From Halovulum dunhuangense (GTDB lineage Bacteria; Pseudomonadota; Alphaproteobacteria; Rhodobacterales; Rhodobacteraceae), in the NCBI RefSeq assembly GCF_013093415.1, contig NZ_JABFBC010000001.1:1984001-2048000 (forward strand): a DNA stretch of 64,000 nt. The letters are read 5' to 3'. The position numbers were made by a program, and so were the translations under genes. Positions 10,218 to 19,816 of this stretch are shown in pieces (the first letter of the stretch is position 1; each line of letters begins with the position of its first letter). The notes under the pieces are model-generated. The model had not been told where the DNA came from. It searched no databases and saw only the letters and a list, made by a program, of their open reading frames with translations.

Positions 10218-11624
10218 ATGGCGGCATCCGCCCCGGTGGTCACCCGTTTCGCCCCCTCTCCGACCGGCTTCCTGCATATCGGCGGGGCGCGCACGGCGCT
10301 GTTCAACTGGCTTTTCGCCCGCCATCACCAGGGAACCTTCCTGCTCCGGATCGAGGATACCGACCGCGCGCGCTCGACCCCCGAGGCGACGCAGGCCATT
10401 CTCGACGGCCTCAAGTGGCTGGGCCTCGACTGGGATGGCGAGCCGATCAGCCAGTTCGCGCGGTCCGACCGGCATGCCGAGGTCGCCCACAGGATGATCG
10501 AGGACGGCACCGCCTATCGCTGCTATGCCAGCAAGGAAGAGATCGACGCCTTCCGCGAGGCCGAAAAGGCGGCCGGGCGCCCGCCCCTGTTTCTTTCGCC
10601 CTGGCGCGACGGCGGCACGCCCCCTGCCCCCGACGCGCCCTACGTCGTGCGCCTGAAGGCGCCCCGCGACGGCGAGACGGTGGTCGAGGACCAGGTCCAG
10701 GGCACCGTCACCTGGAAGAACGAGACGCTGGACGACCTGATCCTGCTGCGCTCGGACGGCACGCCCACCTACATGCTGGCCGTGGTGGTGGACGATCACG
10801 ACATGGGCGTGACCCATGTGATCCGCGGCGATGACCACCTGACCAACTCGGCCCGGCAGACGCTGATCTACCGCGCCGCCGGATGGGAGACGCCGGTCTT
10901 CGCCCATATCCCGCTGATCCACGGGCCCGACGGCGCGAAACTGTCCAAGCGCCACGGCGCCCTGGGCGTGGAGGCCTATCGCGACATGGGCTACCCGCCC
11001 GAGGCGATGCGCAACTACCTGGCCCGGCTGGGCTGGAGCCATGGCGACGACGAGTTCTTCACCACCGAACAGGCGGTCGGGTGGTTCAACCTGGAAAGCA
11101 TCGGCAAGTCGCCGGCGCGCTTCGACTTCAAGAAGCTGGAGAATCTGTCGGGCCAGCACATGCGGGCGATGGATCCCGCCCACATGTTGCAGGCGCTAAG
11201 CGATTACGTTGCGTCGCAGAACATGCCCCCCTTCACCGAGGACCAGAACGCGCAGATCCTGGCGGCCGCCGAGGGGCTGAAGGAACGCGCCAAGACCTTT
11301 CCGGAACTCCTTGAAATGGCGCACTTCATCCTTGGGCAGCGTCCGTTCGAGCCGGACGAGAAGGCCGCCGCGCAGCTGGACACGGTATCCCGTGGTATGC
11401 TGTCCAGATTGACCACGCGCCTGCAACATGCTAGCTGGACGCAGGCCGCGCTGGAGGCTGAAATCCGGGATTTCGCCGACAGCGAGGGCCTCAAGCTAGG
11501 CAAGGTTGCCCAACCCCTTCGCGCGGCGCTGACAGGCCGCACGGTATCGCCCTCCGTGTTCGACGTGATGGGCGTGATCGGCAAGGAAGAGACGCTGCTG
11601 CGCCTGGCCGACGCGACCGGCTGA
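10218..11624 (+). CDS. gltX: Glutamate--tRNA ligase
   Basis: A 468-residue class I aminoacyl-tRNA synthetase. The HIGH motif is within [27 protein letters not shown] follows, and the KMSKS-type loop is AKLSKRHGA. Many alphaproteobacteria carry two GltX copies, one acting on tRNA-Gln together with GatCAB; this copy cannot be assigned to either role from sequence alone. It lies just upstream of gltA on the same strand and divergent from comEC, 31 bases away. Confidence 0.95.
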   Translation: MAASAPVVTRFAPSPTGFLHIGGARTALFNWLFARHHQGTFLLRIEDTDRARSTPEATQAILDGLKWLGLDWDGEPISQFARSDRHAEVAHRMIEDGTAYRCYASKEEIDAFREAEKAAGRPPLFLSPWRDGGTPPAPDAPYVVRLKAPRDGETVVEDQVQGTVTWKNETLDDLILLRSDGTPTYMLAVVVDDHDMGVTHVIRGDDHLTNSARQTLIYRAAGWETPVFAHIPLIHGPDGAKLSKRHGALGVEAYRDMGYPPEAMRNYLARLGWSHGDDEFFTTEQAVGWFNLESIGKSPARFDFKKLENLSGQHMRAMDPAHMLQALSDYVASQNMPPFTEDQNAQILAAAEGLKERAKTFPELLEMAHFILGQRPFEPDEKAAAQLDTVSRGMLSRLTTRLQHASWTQAALEAEIRDFADSEGLKLGKVAQPLRAALTGRTVSPSVFDVMGVIGKEETLLRLADATG

Positions 11625-11702
11625 GAGAGCCGGCAAAAAGAGATGAGACGCGCCACCCGCCGACCCTGGCGGGACGGTCGCAACAACAACAAGGATGACG
11701 AC

Positions 11703-13004
11703 ATGGCGATAGACAAGGGCGCGAGCGCGACGCTGATCTTCGGCAACAAGAAGCTGGAATTGCCAATGGCAAGCCCGACCCTGGGTCCGGACGTCATCGA
11801 CATCCGCAAGCTTTATGGCGAAGGCGACGTCTTCACCTATGACCCGGGCTTCGGCTCTACCGCGTCCTGCGAGAGCGCCATCACCTATGTGGACGGCGAC
11901 AAGGGAGAGTTGCTCTATCGCGGCTACCCGATCGATCAGCTGGCCGAGAAGTCGCATTTCCTCGAGGTGTGCTACCTGCTCGTCTATGGCGAGCTGCCGA
12001 GCGGCGAACAGCTCGAGGATTTCGAGAACCGGGTGACAAGGCACACCATGCTGCATGAGCAGATGCAGTATTTCTACCGCGGCTTCCGGCGCGACGCGCA
12101 CCCGATGGCGGTGGTCTGCGGCGTGGTCGGCGCGATGTCGGCCTTCTACCACGACTCGACCGACATCAACGATCCCTGGCAGCGCGAGGTCGCCACGATC
12201 CGCCTGATCGCCAAGATGCCGACGATCTGCGCCTGGGCCTACAAGTACTCGATCGGCCAGCCCTTCGTGTATCCGCGCAACGACCTGGATTACGCGTCGA
12301 ACTTCCTGCACATGTGCTTCGCGGTTCCCTGCGAGGATTACAAGGTCGACCCGATCCTGGCCCGCGCGATGGACCGCATCTTCACGCTGCACGCCGATCA
12401 CGAGCAGAACGCCTCGACCTCGACCGTGCGACTGGCGGGCTCGTCGCAGGCGAACCCCTTTGCCTGCATCGCGGCCGGCGTCGCCTGTCTCTGGGGTCCG
12501 GCGCATGGCGGTGCGAACCAGGCCTGCCTGGAGATGCTGCGCGAGATCGGAACGCCCGACCGCATCCCCGAATACATCGAACGCGCCAAGGACAAGAACG
12601 ACCCGTTCCGCCTGATGGGCTTCGGCCACCGGGTCTACAAGAACTACGACCCGCGCGCCAAGGTGATGCAGGAAAGCGCCAAGGAAGTGCTGGAGCTGAT
12701 GGGGGTCAAGGACAACCCCACGCTGCAGGTCGCCCAGGAGCTGGAAAAGATCGCGCTGAACGATCCGTATTTCATCGAGAAGAAGCTCTACCCCAACGTG
12801 GACTTCTACTCGGGCATCATCCTCGACGCGATGGGTTTCCCGACCTCTATGTTCACGCCGATCTTCGCGCTGGCGCGGACCGTGGGCTGGATCTCGCAGT
12901 GGAAGGAAATGATCGTGGACCCGAGCCAGCGCATCGGCCGGCCGCGCCAGATCTATACCGGCCCGACCCACCGCGACTATGTGGACGTGGCGGACCGGAA
13001 GTGA
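11703..13004 (+). CDS. gltA: Citrate synthase (type II)
   Basis: A 433-residue hexameric-type citrate synthase that condenses acetyl-CoA and oxaloacetate at the entry of the TCA cycle. Recognisable are the N-terminal small domain typical of type II enzymes, [19 protein letters not shown] (catalytic His region), [24 protein letters not shown] (catalytic His) and [11 protein letters not shown] (catalytic Asp region). The ATG at 11703 is preceded by AAGGATGACGAC; the in-frame ATG at 11643 would add a basic, atypical extension. A strong terminator follows nine bases after the stop. Confidence 0.97.
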   Translation: MAIDKGASATLIFGNKKLELPMASPTLGPDVIDIRKLYGEGDVFTYDPGFGSTASCESAITYVDGDKGELLYRGYPIDQLAEKSHFLEVCYLLVYGELPSGEQLEDFENRVTRHTMLHEQMQYFYRGFRRDAHPMAVVCGVVGAMSAFYHDSTDINDPWQREVATIRLIAKMPTICAWAYKYSIGQPFVYPRNDLDYASNFLHMCFAVPCEDYKVDPILARAMDRIFTLHADHEQNASTSTVRLAGSSQANPFACIAAGVACLWGPAHGGANQACLEMLREIGTPDRIPEYIERAKDKNDPFRLMGFGHRVYKNYDPRAKVMQESAKEVLELMGVKDNPTLQVAQELEKIALNDPYFIEKKLYPNVDFYSGIILDAMGFPTSMFTPIFALARTVGWISQWKEMIVDPSQRIGRPRQIYTGPTHRDYVDVADRK

Positions 13005-13012
13005 GACCCGAG

Positions 13013-13036
13013 GGGCCGGCGCAAGCCGGCCCTTTT
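13013..13036 (+). terminator. Intrinsic terminator of gltA
   Basis: GGGCCGGC (13013-13020) and GCCGGCCC (13025-13032) form a perfect eight-pair GC stem with a GCAA (GNRA) tetraloop, followed by TTTT. It sits nine bases after the gltA stop and 22 bases before the next gene. Confidence 0.9.
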
Positions 13037-13058
13037 CCGTTTCGACAATGGATTTTCC

Positions 13059-13529
13059 ATGAGCAAGAGCCTGAGACGCGTCATTTCCGACGCGGAGTCG
13101 CGGGGTGTCCCGATCTCTCCCGTGCAACTCGACGCCAGCACCCGCACCGCGCAGGACGCGGCCGATGCCGTGGGCGCGACCGTCGATCAGATCGTGAAAT
13201 CCGTGATCCTGCGCGCCCTGGGCAGCGACGAGCATGTGCTGTTCCTGACCGCGGGCAGCAACTTCGTCGATGACGCCAAGGCCGCCGCCGTTGCGGGCGT
13301 GCCGCTTGAAAAGGCCGACGGCAACAGTATCCGCGCGGTCACCGGCTTTGCCATCGGGGGCGTGTCGCCCTTCGGGCACCTGACCCCGATCCGGGCCTAT
13401 TTCGACCCGCATATCCTGAGCTTCGACACGGTCTGGGCCGCTGCCGGCACGCCCAACCATGTCTTCTCGATCGCCCCGAAGACCCTGCTGGATGCCACCG
13501 GCGCAACGGTGGCGGATTTCACCCGATAG
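13059..13529 (+). CDS. YbaK/EbsC-family aminoacyl-tRNA deacylase
   Basis: A 156-residue single-domain protein of the YbaK/ProX/EbsC group, which hydrolyses mischarged tRNAs such as Cys-tRNA-Pro. The family pattern is visible in QIVKSVILRALG (with the conserved Lys), VLFLTAGSNFVD and GFAIGGVSPFGH. The exact substrate cannot be told from sequence. The stop overlaps the end of the convergent lpxB gene by 11 bases. Confidence 0.88.
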   Translation: MSKSLRRVISDAESRGVPISPVQLDASTRTAQDAADAVGATVDQIVKSVILRALGSDEHVLFLTAGSNFVDDAKAAAVAGVPLEKADGNSIRAVTGFAIGGVSPFGHLTPIRAYFDPHILSFDTVWAAAGTPNHVFSIAPKTLLDATGATVADFTR

Positions 13530-14706
13530 CGGTCAGCACGGACCGCGCCGCACGCAGGCCCGGCGACTCCTGCCCGCGCCCCAGCGCCGTCATGGCGGCG
13601 GCGAAACGCGTGGTCTGCCGCGTCCGGGCCGCGGGATCGTCCAGAAGATGCGCGGTCGCCTCGGTCAGCGCCTCGGGCGTGGCGGCATCGAAGATGAATT
13701 CGGGGATCACGGCCGCATCCTCGAGGATGTTCACCAGCGAGGCGTGGCGCACCTTGACCAGCCGCTTCGCAAGAAAGGCCGACACGGCGCTCGCGCGGTA
13801 GGTCACCACCATCGGCGTGCCCGCGGCAGCCACCTCCAGCGAGACGGTGCCAGAGACGGCCAGCGCGGCGGTGCTGGCGGCAAAGGCAGCGCGCTTGCGG
13901 GCCTCGGCCAGCGCGCCCGGCAGGATCGAGGGGTCGAGGATCACCGGCCGCCCCGGCGCCCCCTCGAAAAGCGCGCGCAGCTCGGGCACCCTTGGTCCGA
14001 CCGCGGGGATCACGACCCGCAGCGAGGGGCGCCTTGCCGCCAGCCGGTCCAGCACCTCGCGGAACAGCGCACCGTGGCGCGCCACTTCCCCCGCGCGGGA
14101 TCCGGGCAGCAGGCACAGAAGGGCCGCATCGGGCGCGATGCCCGCGCCTTGGCGGAAGGCGGCGCATTGCGCGGCATCGGCCACCGGGGTCTCGGCCACC
14201 GGGTGGCCCACGAAATCGCACGTCATGCCCGCGGCGGTCATGTAGGGCGGCTCGAACGGCAGAAGCGCCAGCACATGATCGATGACCTTCGCCATCTTCG
14301 CCGCGCGCCCCGGCCGCCACGCCCAGACCGAGGGCGCGACATAGTGGATCGTCCTGAGCCGCGGCAGCCGCCGCCGCGCGCGGCGCGCGACACGCAGGCA
14401 GAAATCCGGGCTGTCGATGGTGACAAGCGCATCGGGCGCGGCGTCCGCCACCGCATCGCCGGTCTGGCGGATCAGGCGCATCAACTCCGGCAGGCGCGGC
14501 AGCACCTCGGTCAGGCCCATGACCGAAAGCCGGTCCATCGGGAAAAGGCTGTCCAGCCCCTCGCCCGCCATAAGCGGGCCGCCGATCCCCTCGAAGCGCA
14601 CCGTGCCGCCGGTCAGGTCCCGCAGCCCCGCCATCAGGGCGGCCCCCAGCCGGTCGCCGGACGCCTCTCCCGCGATGATGAAGATGCGCGGGGCGGCAGT
14701 GCTCAT
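13519..14706 (-). CDS. lpxB: Lipid-A-disaccharide synthase
   Basis: A 395-residue GT19 glycosyltransferase that joins UDP-2,3-diacylglucosamine and lipid X. Motifs include FIIAGEASGDRLGAALM, FEGIGGPLM, LVTIDSPDF, HYVAPSVWAWRPGRA, LLPFEPPYM and CLLPGSRAGEV. The ATG at 14706 overlaps the lpxI stop (ATGA), which fixes the start. It is the last gene of the envelope cluster and converges with the YbaK-like gene, overlapping it by 11 bases. Confidence 0.96.
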   Translation of the reverse strand: MSTAAPRIFIIAGEASGDRLGAALMAGLRDLTGGTVRFEGIGGPLMAGEGLDSLFPMDRLSVMGLTEVLPRLPELMRLIRQTGDAVADAAPDALVTIDSPDFCLRVARRARRRLPRLRTIHYVAPSVWAWRPGRAAKMAKVIDHVLALLPFEPPYMTAAGMTCDFVGHPVAETPVADAAQCAAFRQGAGIAPDAALLCLLPGSRAGEVARHGALFREVLDRLAARRPSLRVVIPAVGPRVPELRALFEGAPGRPVILDPSILPGALAEARKRAAFAASTAALAVSGTVSLEVAAAGTPMVVTYRASAVSAFLAKRLVKVRHASLVNILEDAAVIPEFIFDAATPEALTEATAHLLDDPAARTRQTTRFAAAMTALGRGQESPGLRAARSVLTAIG

Positions 14707-15560
14707 GCCGGCCGGCCCCAGATGAACATTCCCAGCGCGTTGGCCCGCGACAGCGTCTCGTCCTCGCCCAGGATCAGCACGCCGCCCGCCTGCACGACGA
14801 TGCCCGCAAGTCCCGCCTCGTGGGCGCGCGTCACCGTGTCGGGGCCGATCGCGGGCAAGTCCGTGCGCCAGTCCTGCCCCGGTTTCGGCGCCTTCAGCAG
14901 CAGGCCGCGCGCGCCCTCGGGATCGGGGCGGAAACCGCCGGCGGTGCGGGCCACGAAATCCAGCATCGCGTCGGTTCCCTGGATGCTTTCGATACCCAGG
15001 CAGATGCCTTGCGCCACCACCACGCCCTGCCCCACATCGACGGCGCCGAGGGCGGCCACGATCTCGGCCGCGCGCGCGGCATCCGCGCGGTCGCCCTCGG
15101 ATGGGCGCGCCTCGGTCAGCACGCCCTCCTGCGCGATCAGGCTCGACAGGATCCGGTGGGCGGCCACGATGTGCAGGCCCTCGTCCTCGAAGATGGCGGT
15201 CACGATCCGAAGCGCCGCATCGTCGCCCGAGCGCAGCGCCCGGAACAGCTGCGGCGCCAGCGCGATCGCCTTCATGTCGAAACGGATGGGGCTGAGGCGC
15301 GGGCGCCGGACGCCACCGGCAAAGGTCACCTCGCTCACGCCCGCCCGCCGCAACGCGGCGAACAGGCGCCCCGGCTTCTCGAAGATGGCCGGGATGACCG
15401 GGTGCCCCTCGGCCCAGTCGAGATTGATGCCCTCGAAGACAACCACCTGGTAGGGCCGCCCACGGCGCCGGCACTCCTCGGCCAGCATGCGCGGCAGCGT
15501 GCCGGAACCCGCCACGATCGCAAGCCCGCCGATATTGGCCGTGGCGCCGGTCTGAAGCAT
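14703..15560 (-). CDS. lpxI: UDP-2,3-diacylglucosamine pyrophosphatase, LpxI type
   Basis: About 285 residues. LpxI cleaves UDP-2,3-diacylglucosamine to lipid X, replacing LpxH in many alphaproteobacteria. The N-terminal nucleotide-binding domain begins GGLAIVAGSGTLPRMLAEE; the C-terminal DUF1009 domain has GQGVVVAQGICLGIESIQG, DFVARTAGG and LLLKAPKPGQDWRTDLPAIG. A GTG at 15575 that overlaps the lpxA stop (GTGA) is an alternative start adding five residues; ATG 15560 is kept because it begins nearer the conserved domain. It sits between lpxA and lpxB, as expected for consecutive steps. Confidence 0.93.
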   Translation of the reverse strand: MLQTGATANIGGLAIVAGSGTLPRMLAEECRRRGRPYQVVVFEGINLDWAEGHPVIPAIFEKPGRLFAALRRAGVSEVTFAGGVRRPRLSPIRFDMKAIALAPQLFRALRSGDDAALRIVTAIFEDEGLHIVAAHRILSSLIAQEGVLTEARPSEGDRADAARAAEIVAALGAVDVGQGVVVAQGICLGIESIQGTDAMLDFVARTAGGFRPDPEGARGLLLKAPKPGQDWRTDLPAIGPDTVTRAHEAGLAGIVVQAGGVLILGEDETLSRANALGMFIWGRPA

Positions 15561-15571
15561 CGGCCGCGCCC

Positions 15572-16372
15572 TCACTCGGGGGTGGTGACGTGGCGTGACG
15601 AGCCTTCGGCCAGGAATTCCAGCACCTCCGCCACCAGCGGGTTGTCGGCATGGCTTTCGGCCACGCGGGCCGCGCGTTCCGTCAGCGTGCCGTCGCCCTC
15701 GAACAGCGCGCCGTAAGCCGCGCGCAACCCGTTGATATGCGCCTTTTCCGCCCCGCGCCGCTTCAGCCCGACAAGATTGAGGCCCGCCAGATGCGCCCGC
15801 TCGCCCGTCACCGTGCCATAGGGGATCACGTCGGCCACGACCCCGGCAAGCCCGCCGATCATCGCCCCCGCGCCGATGCGCACGAACTGGTGGATGCCGG
15901 CAAGCCCGCCGATCACCGCCCCGTCGCCCACGACCACATGACCGCCCAGGGTCGCGGCATTGGCAAAGATGGCATGGCTGCCGATGATGCAGTCATGGCC
16001 CAGATGCACATGGTTCATGAACAGGTTGCCGTCGCCCACCCGCGTCTCGCCGCCGCCGCCCACGGTGCCGGGGTTCATGGTGACGTATTCGCGGATGGTG
16101 TTGCCGTTTCCGATCTGCAGAAGCGTGCGCTCGCCCTTGTATTTCAGATCCTGCGGCCGCTGCCCGAGCGAGGCGAAGGGAAAGACGATGTTGCCCTCTC
16201 CCATCACCGTATGGCCGTCGATGGAGACATGGGACTTGAGTTCGGTCCCCGCCCCGATGGTCACGTCCGACCCGATCACGCAATAGGGGCCGATGCGCAC
16301 GCAGTCGCCGATGATGGCGCCTTCGGCGACGATCGCGCTGGGATGGATGATGGCGCTGTCAGAGATGCTCAT
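15572..16372 (-). CDS. lpxA: UDP-N-acetylglucosamine acyltransferase
   Basis: A 266-residue trimeric left-handed beta-helix enzyme that starts lipid A synthesis by 3-O-acylating UDP-GlcNAc. The N-terminal half is made of hexapeptide repeats (IHPSAIVAEGAIIGDCVRIG and on). The catalytic-His region is NHVHLGHDCIIGSHAIFANA, and the C-terminal helical domain has GLNLVGLKRRGAEK. Four bases separate its start from the fabZ stop. Confidence 0.97.
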   Translation of the reverse strand: MSISDSAIIHPSAIVAEGAIIGDCVRIGPYCVIGSDVTIGAGTELKSHVSIDGHTVMGEGNIVFPFASLGQRPQDLKYKGERTLLQIGNGNTIREYVTMNPGTVGGGGETRVGDGNLFMNHVHLGHDCIIGSHAIFANAATLGGHVVVGDGAVIGGLAGIHQFVRIGAGAMIGGLAGVVADVIPYGTVTGERAHLAGLNLVGLKRRGAEKAHINGLRAAYGALFEGDGTLTERAARVAESHADNPLVAEVLEFLAEGSSRHVTTPE

Positions 16373-16376
16373 GCGT

Positions 16377-16853
16377 TCAGGACCCGTTCGGATTTTGCTG
16401 GATCATCGCCATGAAGACCGCCTCTGCCGCGACCTCGTCGCCGACCTTGGCGATGCCGTCGAATTTCCAGATCTTGCCACCGCCGCGCTTGACGGTGACA
16501 TGCAGTTCCAGCACGTCGCCCGGTTCCACGATGCGACGGAAGCGCGCCTCGTCGATGGACATGAAATACACCAGCGCGCCCGCATCGGTCAGATCGAGCG
16601 ACCAGGATACCAGCACCGAGGCCGCCTGCGCCATCGCCTCGACGATCACCACGCCGGGCAGCACCGGCTTGGCGGGGAAATGCCCCTCGAAATAGGGCTC
16701 GTTGGCCGAGACGTTCTTGATGCCCACGGCGCTTTTCGCCTTGTCCATGTTCACCACGCGGTCGATGAACAGGAACGGGTAGCGGTGCGGGATCAGGCGC
16801 TTGATCTCGTGGATGTCGGCGATCTTCAGATCCGGGTCGATCGTGAGGGCCAT
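16377..16853 (-). CDS. fabZ: 3-hydroxyacyl-[ACP] dehydratase
   Basis: A 158-residue hot-dog fold dehydratase of fatty acid elongation. The conserved core is [14 protein letters not shown] (catalytic His) and [19 protein letters not shown] (active-site Glu region). Located between skp and lpxA, linking 3-hydroxyacyl-ACP supply to lipid A acylation. In many relatives lpxD lies directly upstream; it is absent here. Confidence 0.96.
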   Translation of the reverse strand: MALTIDPDLKIADIHEIKRLIPHRYPFLFIDRVVNMDKAKSAVGIKNVSANEPYFEGHFPAKPVLPGVVIVEAMAQAASVLVSWSLDLTDAGALVYFMSIDEARFRRIVEPGDVLELHVTVKRGGGKIWKFDGIAKVGDEVAAEAVFMAMIQQNPNGS

Positions 16854-16860
16854 GGTGGCG

Positions 16861-17430
16861 TCACTCCTGCTGCGTCGGGGCGTCCAGGGCTGGTTGCCGC
16901 TGATAGCTTTCGTCCAGCCGTTTAATCGCCTCGTCGGTAATGTTCAAATCCTGTCTTGAAATCAGCACGTTCCGCTGGTCGATCACCGCCGCCGCACCCG
17001 TCTGGTTCATCAACTCCAGCAGCACCGGCCCCACCCGGTTGAAGAACTCGGCGCGGCGCCGGTCGATCCGGCGGCTGAGCGCCTCTGCCTTCTGTTCCTG
17101 GGCGGCGCGGGTCGCCACGACGCGCGCGTCGAACTCGTCGGCCTTGGCCCGGAACGCTTCCGGATCGAGGCTCGGGCGTTCCGCGGTCAGCGCGCGTTCC
17201 TCTTCCTCGAACTGACGGTCGAGTGCCGCGTTCTCGTCGCGCAAAGCCTGGGTTTCGGCCTCGTTGGCGGCGATCAGGCTCTGTCCCAGGCGGGAACCCG
17301 AGTAGAGCCGGTCCTGATCGAGCACCAGGATCGGCCGCGGTTCGCGCGGAATGTCGAAGCCGAGCGACTGGGCGGCCAGGCCGCCAGCCAGCGCGAGCAG
17401 GACCGCCACGGTCGCGACCAGCCGCCGCAT
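16861..17430 (-). CDS. OmpH/Skp-family periplasmic chaperone
   Basis: A 189-residue protein with an N-terminal signal peptide (hydrophobic [17 protein letters not shown]). A long charged, heptad-rich middle (about 60-135) predicts the coiled-coil tentacles of Skp. The C-terminal part, [20 protein letters not shown], is typical of OmpH proteins. Skp holds unfolded outer-membrane proteins for BamA, which is the gene immediately upstream (two-base gap). The first strand carries [17 protein letters not shown], the usual OmpH opening. Confidence 0.88.
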   Translation of the reverse strand: MRRLVATVAVLLALAGGLAAQSLGFDIPREPRPILVLDQDRLYSGSRLGQSLIAANEAETQALRDENAALDRQFEEEERALTAERPSLDPEAFRAKADEFDARVVATRAAQEQKAEALSRRIDRRRAEFFNRVGPVLLELMNQTGAAAVIDQRNVLISRQDLNITDEAIKRLDESYQRQPALDAPTQQE

Positions 17431-17432
17431 GA

Positions 17433-19784
17433 TCAGAACCGCGTGTCGACGGTGATCCGGAACTCCTCGAACTCGTCACCCGCGACCGAGTCGATGGGCT
17501 TGGCATAGTTGAAGCGAAGCGGGCCGATCACCGTGTCCCAGAACAGCGACACGCCGGCAGAGCTGCGCAGCCGTGCGCTGTCATCGACCGTGCCCGATGC
17601 GCCCGCCACGTCGTACAGATCCCAGAGCGAGCCGACATCGGCAAAGACCCCGCCATAGATGCCGAGGTTCTCCGGCAGGCCGATGGGGAACGTCGCTTCG
17701 AACCGTGCCACCGCGTAGAGATTGCCGCCAAGCGCGTCGTCGATGTCCTCGCCACCCGATCCGCAGGCCGTGCAGCGGTCGCGCGGGCCAAGGCCCCCGC
17801 GCGAGAAGCCGCGGAAGCTGTCGCCGCCCAGCACGAAGCGGTCGGTGATCCGCGTGCTGTCGTTGAAGGACACCAGCGCGCCCGCCTCCAGTTCAGCCGT
17901 CAGGATGACTTCCTCGTCGAGGATGGAGGTGTAGGCGCGGGCCAGCGCCTCGGATTTGGAGTATTGCGCATCGCCGCCCAGCCCCGCGAAGTCCTGGCTG
18001 AAGCGCAGCAGGAAGCCGGCGCTGGGATCGACCGGCGAATTCCGCTTGTCGAGCGTATAGGTGAAGCCCGCGCCGATGCTGAGCTCGGTGCCCGCCTCGC
18101 GCTGAAGGATCGGCGAGACGCCCGTCGGGTCGACGTCGATCTCTTCCTGGGTCACGAACAGGCGCACCGACAGGCGGCCGTCTTCGGACAGCGGGAAGCC
18201 GAGGGCGGGGATCACCCCGATCGAGGTGGTGTTGATCGAGGATTCGTCTCGGTCGAATTCCCGGTAGAAGGCCGAGATCGAGCCCGACAGGTCCTGGTCG
18301 AAAAGCGCGGGCTCGGTGAACGAAAACGCGAAGGTGTTGCTTTCCTCGCCTGCCGCCAGCTCGATCGAGGCGCGCTGGCCACGGCCGAGGAAGTTCCGCT
18401 CGGACAGGCCGATGGTGCCGGTGACGCCCTCCGAGGACGAGAACGCGGCCCCGAAACTTAGCGATCCGGTCGGCGCCTCTTCGACCTCGACCGAGATCAC
18501 CGCGCGGTCGGGCGCCGAGCCTTCGCGGACCCGGGTCGACACGCGGTCGAAGAAGCGAAGCGCCTGGATGCGCTGCTCGGCCTCGCGCAACTCGCGGGCA
18601 TTGAAGGGATCGCCCTCCACCACCCGGAACTGCCGCCGGATCACCCGGTCCAGCGTTTCGGTGTTGCCCTGGATGTCGATGCGCTCGACGAAGACGCGCG
18701 GCCCCTCGACCAGCTCGAACGCGATGTCGACGGTCCCGTTCTCTTCGTTGCGGGTCAGGCGCGGCACGATCTCCACGAAGGCGAAGCCGTTCTGCCCGGC
18801 AAGAAAGGCCATGCGCTCGATCACCCTGTCCACCCGCTCCTGCGAATAGACATCGCCGGGCTGAAGGTCGATCAGCGCCTCGAACGCGGCCGGATCTAGT
18901 CCGGGGGCAAAGGTGGTGACGGTCGAACGGCCATAGCGGAACTGCTGGCCTTCGGTGACCGAGAAGGTCAGGAAAAAGGCGTTGCGCTCGCGCGACAGCT
19001 CGGCCGCGGCGCTGTCCACGCGGAAATCTATGTAGCCGCGGTTCAGGTAGAAATCGCGCAGCAACTGGCGGTCCAGCTCCAGCCGGTCCGGATCGTAGAC
19101 GTCGTTGGTGAACAGGAAGCTGAACAGCCCCGCCTGCCCGCTTTGCACCACGCGGCGCAGGCGTCGGTCGGAATAGGCCTCGTTGCCGATGAAGCTGATG
19201 CGCTGGATCTCGGTCACGCGGCCCTCGAAGACCTCGTAGACCAGGTTCACGCGGTTGTCGGGCAGCCGGATCAACTTGGGCGTCACTTCCGCCGTGATCC
19301 GGCCCGAGCGGGCATAGGCCTCGATGATGGCGCGGGCATCGGCCTCGGCGGCGGTGCGCGAATAGGGGTCGCGGGGCCCGAGCTGCACGACCTGCAACAG
19401 CGCCTCGTCGTCCAGCCGGTCGTTGCCTTCGATGGCGACCTGGTTGATCGTCGGGTTCTCGACCACGGTGATCAGGATGCGCCCGCCCCGCGGCTCGATC
19501 CGCGCATCCTCGAACAGGCCGGTGTCGAACAGGCGCTGAAGTGCTGCGTTGATCTCGGCCTGGGTGACAGGCTGGCCCGGGATCAGCCCGGCAAAGACCT
19601 GGATCGTGTCGGCGGGGATGCGCGCATTGCCCTCGACCGTGACCGAGGAAACCTGGAACAGCTGAAAGGCGTCCTGCGCGCGGCCGGGTGCGGGCACCGC
19701 AAGCGCGGCGGCGGTGGCAAGAAGCCCCGCTGCCAGCGTGCCGGTGAAACGGGAAAGAGAGGGCCGGAGCGCGCGCCTTGTCAT
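17433..19784 (-). CDS. bamA: Outer membrane protein assembly factor BamA
   Basis: About 783 residues: signal peptide (MTRRALRPSL..., cleaved near PGRAQD), five POTRA domains (about 40-420) and a C-terminal 16-strand barrel ending in Phe (ITVDTRF). POTRA 1 begins FQVSSVTVEGNARIP. The loop 6 motif, normally (V/I)RGF, is FRGFSRGGLGPRD. An unusual CTACGSGG insert with two cysteines follows that motif. ATG 19784 follows AAAGGACAGGACGACC and gives a clean signal peptide; ATG 19817, overlapping the rseP stop (TGATG), is the alternative. BamA inserts outer-membrane proteins and is essential. Confidence 0.95.
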   Translation of the reverse strand: MTRRALRPSLSRFTGTLAAGLLATAAALAVPAPGRAQDAFQLFQVSSVTVEGNARIPADTIQVFAGLIPGQPVTQAEINAALQRLFDTGLFEDARIEPRGGRILITVVENPTINQVAIEGNDRLDDEALLQVVQLGPRDPYSRTAAEADARAIIEAYARSGRITAEVTPKLIRLPDNRVNLVYEVFEGRVTEIQRISFIGNEAYSDRRLRRVVQSGQAGLFSFLFTNDVYDPDRLELDRQLLRDFYLNRGYIDFRVDSAAAELSRERNAFFLTFSVTEGQQFRYGRSTVTTFAPGLDPAAFEALIDLQPGDVYSQERVDRVIERMAFLAGQNGFAFVEIVPRLTRNEENGTVDIAFELVEGPRVFVERIDIQGNTETLDRVIRRQFRVVEGDPFNARELREAEQRIQALRFFDRVSTRVREGSAPDRAVISVEVEEAPTGSLSFGAAFSSSEGVTGTIGLSERNFLGRGQRASIELAAGEESNTFAFSFTEPALFDQDLSGSISAFYREFDRDESSINTTSIGVIPALGFPLSEDGRLSVRLFVTQEEIDVDPTGVSPILQREAGTELSIGAGFTYTLDKRNSPVDPSAGFLLRFSQDFAGLGGDAQYSKSEALARAYTSILDEEVILTAELEAGALVSFNDSTRITDRFVLGGDSFRGFSRGGLGPRDRCTACGSGGEDIDDALGGNLYAVARFEATFPIGLPENLGIYGGVFADVGSLWDLYDVAGASGTVDDSARLRSSAGVSLFWDTVIGPLRFNYAKPIDSVAGDEFEEFRITVDTRF

Positions 19785-19816
19785 GGTCGTCCTGTCCTTT
19801 GCAATCATCGGTGCCA

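Noticed and set aside
8430-11183. A 917-codon open frame on the minus strand across gltX and comEC
   Set aside because: It is antisense to gltX and out of frame with comEC, very Arg/Gly/Ala-rich and without domains; a by-product of high GC content.
13519-15651. LpxB appearing as a 710-residue fusion with an upstream segment
   Set aside because: The upstream part is lpxI read in the wrong frame; lpxB starts at ATG 14706, overlapping the lpxI stop.
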